Shown here one piece after another: positions 63,579-64,000 of a stretch of 64,000 nt of DNA. Source of the DNA: Xanthomonas bromi (GTDB taxonomy: Bacteria > Pseudomonadota > Gammaproteobacteria > Xanthomonadales > Xanthomonadaceae). The stretch spans positions 1 through 64,000 of the forward strand of contig NZ_FLTX01000042.1 in the NCBI RefSeq assembly GCF_900092025.1, read 5' to 3'. The notes under the pieces were generated by a model. The model searched no databases and was not told the DNA's origin. It worked only from the letters and a program-made list of their open reading frames with translations. The first letter of the stretch is position 1, and each line of letters opens with the position of its first letter. The position numbers and the translations under genes are program-made.

Positions 63579-64000
63579 GTGAAGGTGGTGCCCAGCCAGC
63601 TGCGTGCTCGACTCGCCCGGCGCGCCGACAGCGAGCACGCTCAGGCCCTGGTGGGCATCACGCTGATTGCGCTGATCCTGGTCTACCCGCTGATCTGCGC
63701 TCCCTGGTGGCCGGTCTCCGGGCGCCAGTTGCGTCTGGTCGCGATCGGTCATGCGACAGCCTTGCCGATCTTTTGCTGGATTGTGGCAAATCCGCAACGC
63801 TCGCAGCTGCGGCGTACGCTTGGGATGCTTGCCGACTACGGCTTGATCGGGCTGGCAATGCCCGGATGGGCGCACCGTTGGCCTGTCTGTACGTCGTGTT
63901 GTTCTGGATCACGATCGGCAACGGGCTGCGCTTCGGGAGCGGGGCGCTGCAGACCGCCCTGGCCATGACCACGCTCAGCTTCGGCACGACGCTTGCAGAC
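63579..64000 (+). pseudogene. rpfH: rpfH, membrane protein related to the RpfC sensor domain; frameshifted and cut by window edge
   Basis: From GTG 63579 the frame gives D-S-E-H-A-Q-A-L-V-G-I-T-L-I-A-L-I-L-V and two more helices, homologous to the N-terminal sensor of RpfC. Near 63861-63866 one base seems lost: frame 3 then stops at 63968, while another frame continues smoothly with G-A-P-L-A-C-L-Y-V-V-L-F-W-I-T-I-G-N-G-L-R-F-G to the window edge. RpfH lies between rpfG and rpfC in X. campestris. Its role is unclear; deletion there has mild effect. Could be a sequencing error. Confidence 0.78.

Overview
The window looks like a chromosomal segment of a Xanthomonas species. The evidence is about 65% GC coding sequence and the gene order dapB-carA-carB-greA-rpfE-recJ-rpfD-prfB-lysS-rpfG-rpfH, which is the left half of the rpf (regulation of pathogenicity factors) cluster known from Xanthomonas campestris and its relatives. 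The presence of rpfH next to rpfG favours the X. campestris-like clades. No rRNA, tRNA or CRISPR array was seen.

Layout. (1) 1-2.3 kb is an AT-richer, decayed accessory patch. It holds the C-terminal end of a secreted EndoU-type toxin, its small overlapping immunity gene, and shredded remains of a filamentous haemagglutinin gene and an IS3-type transposase. (2) 2.35-9.7 kb carries tspO, then the threonine operon with a leader peptide and attenuator (thrL-thrA-thrB-thrC, with an EthD-like gene on the opposite strand), then an L,D-transpeptidase-like protein. (3) 9.9-19.6 kb has a broken Crp/Fnr regulator, hisS with a clear terminator, then a TrpR-family repressor gene behind a 13-bp perfect inverted repeat, leading the fully overlapping hisGDCBHAFI operon. 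(4) 19.9-25.2 kb holds a secreted metallophosphoesterase, a caspase/legumain-like lipoprotein and the methionine-salvage genes mtnB-mtnD-mtnC. (5) 25.3-37 kb has two tandem amino-acid permeases, a Nudix hydrolase, a secreted protein built of roughly 38-residue repeats, serA facing a D-2-hydroxyglutarate dehydrogenase-type flavoenzyme, a DUF2388/DUF4105 pair, a lipoprotein and the EF-P paralogue yeiP. (6) 37-42.3 kb has leucine/acyl-CoA catabolism genes diverging from feoAB. (7) 42.3-45 kb has an amber-interrupted pseudogene, an aminotransferase and a MOSC protein. (8) 45.4-64 kb is dapB, the carbamoyl-phosphate synthetase genes and the rpf region.

The most striking feature is in region 8. The carA and carB genes, whose products form one enzyme, are split by a two-gene module: an ABC/SMC-like ATPase translationally coupled to a PIN-domain nuclease. 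The module has lower GC than its neighbours, and the stop codon of the nuclease gene lies against the carB ribosome-binding site. It is the best candidate here for an undescribed defence or toxin system. Close behind it, several genes flanking and within the rpf cluster are broken: an acyltransferase with a frameshift and an in-frame stop, rpfD with two frameshifts, and rpfH with one frameshift. The divergent promoter region between the first two contains a 15-G homopolymer. RpfG itself is intact and has its expected phospho-acceptor and HD-GYP residues, so the core response-regulator output is preserved. Its sensor RpfC lies beyond the window.

Regulation visible in the sequence: threonine attenuation, a TrpR-family operator for his genes, a probable Fur site at feoA, a programmed +1 frameshift in prfB, and several intrinsic terminators.
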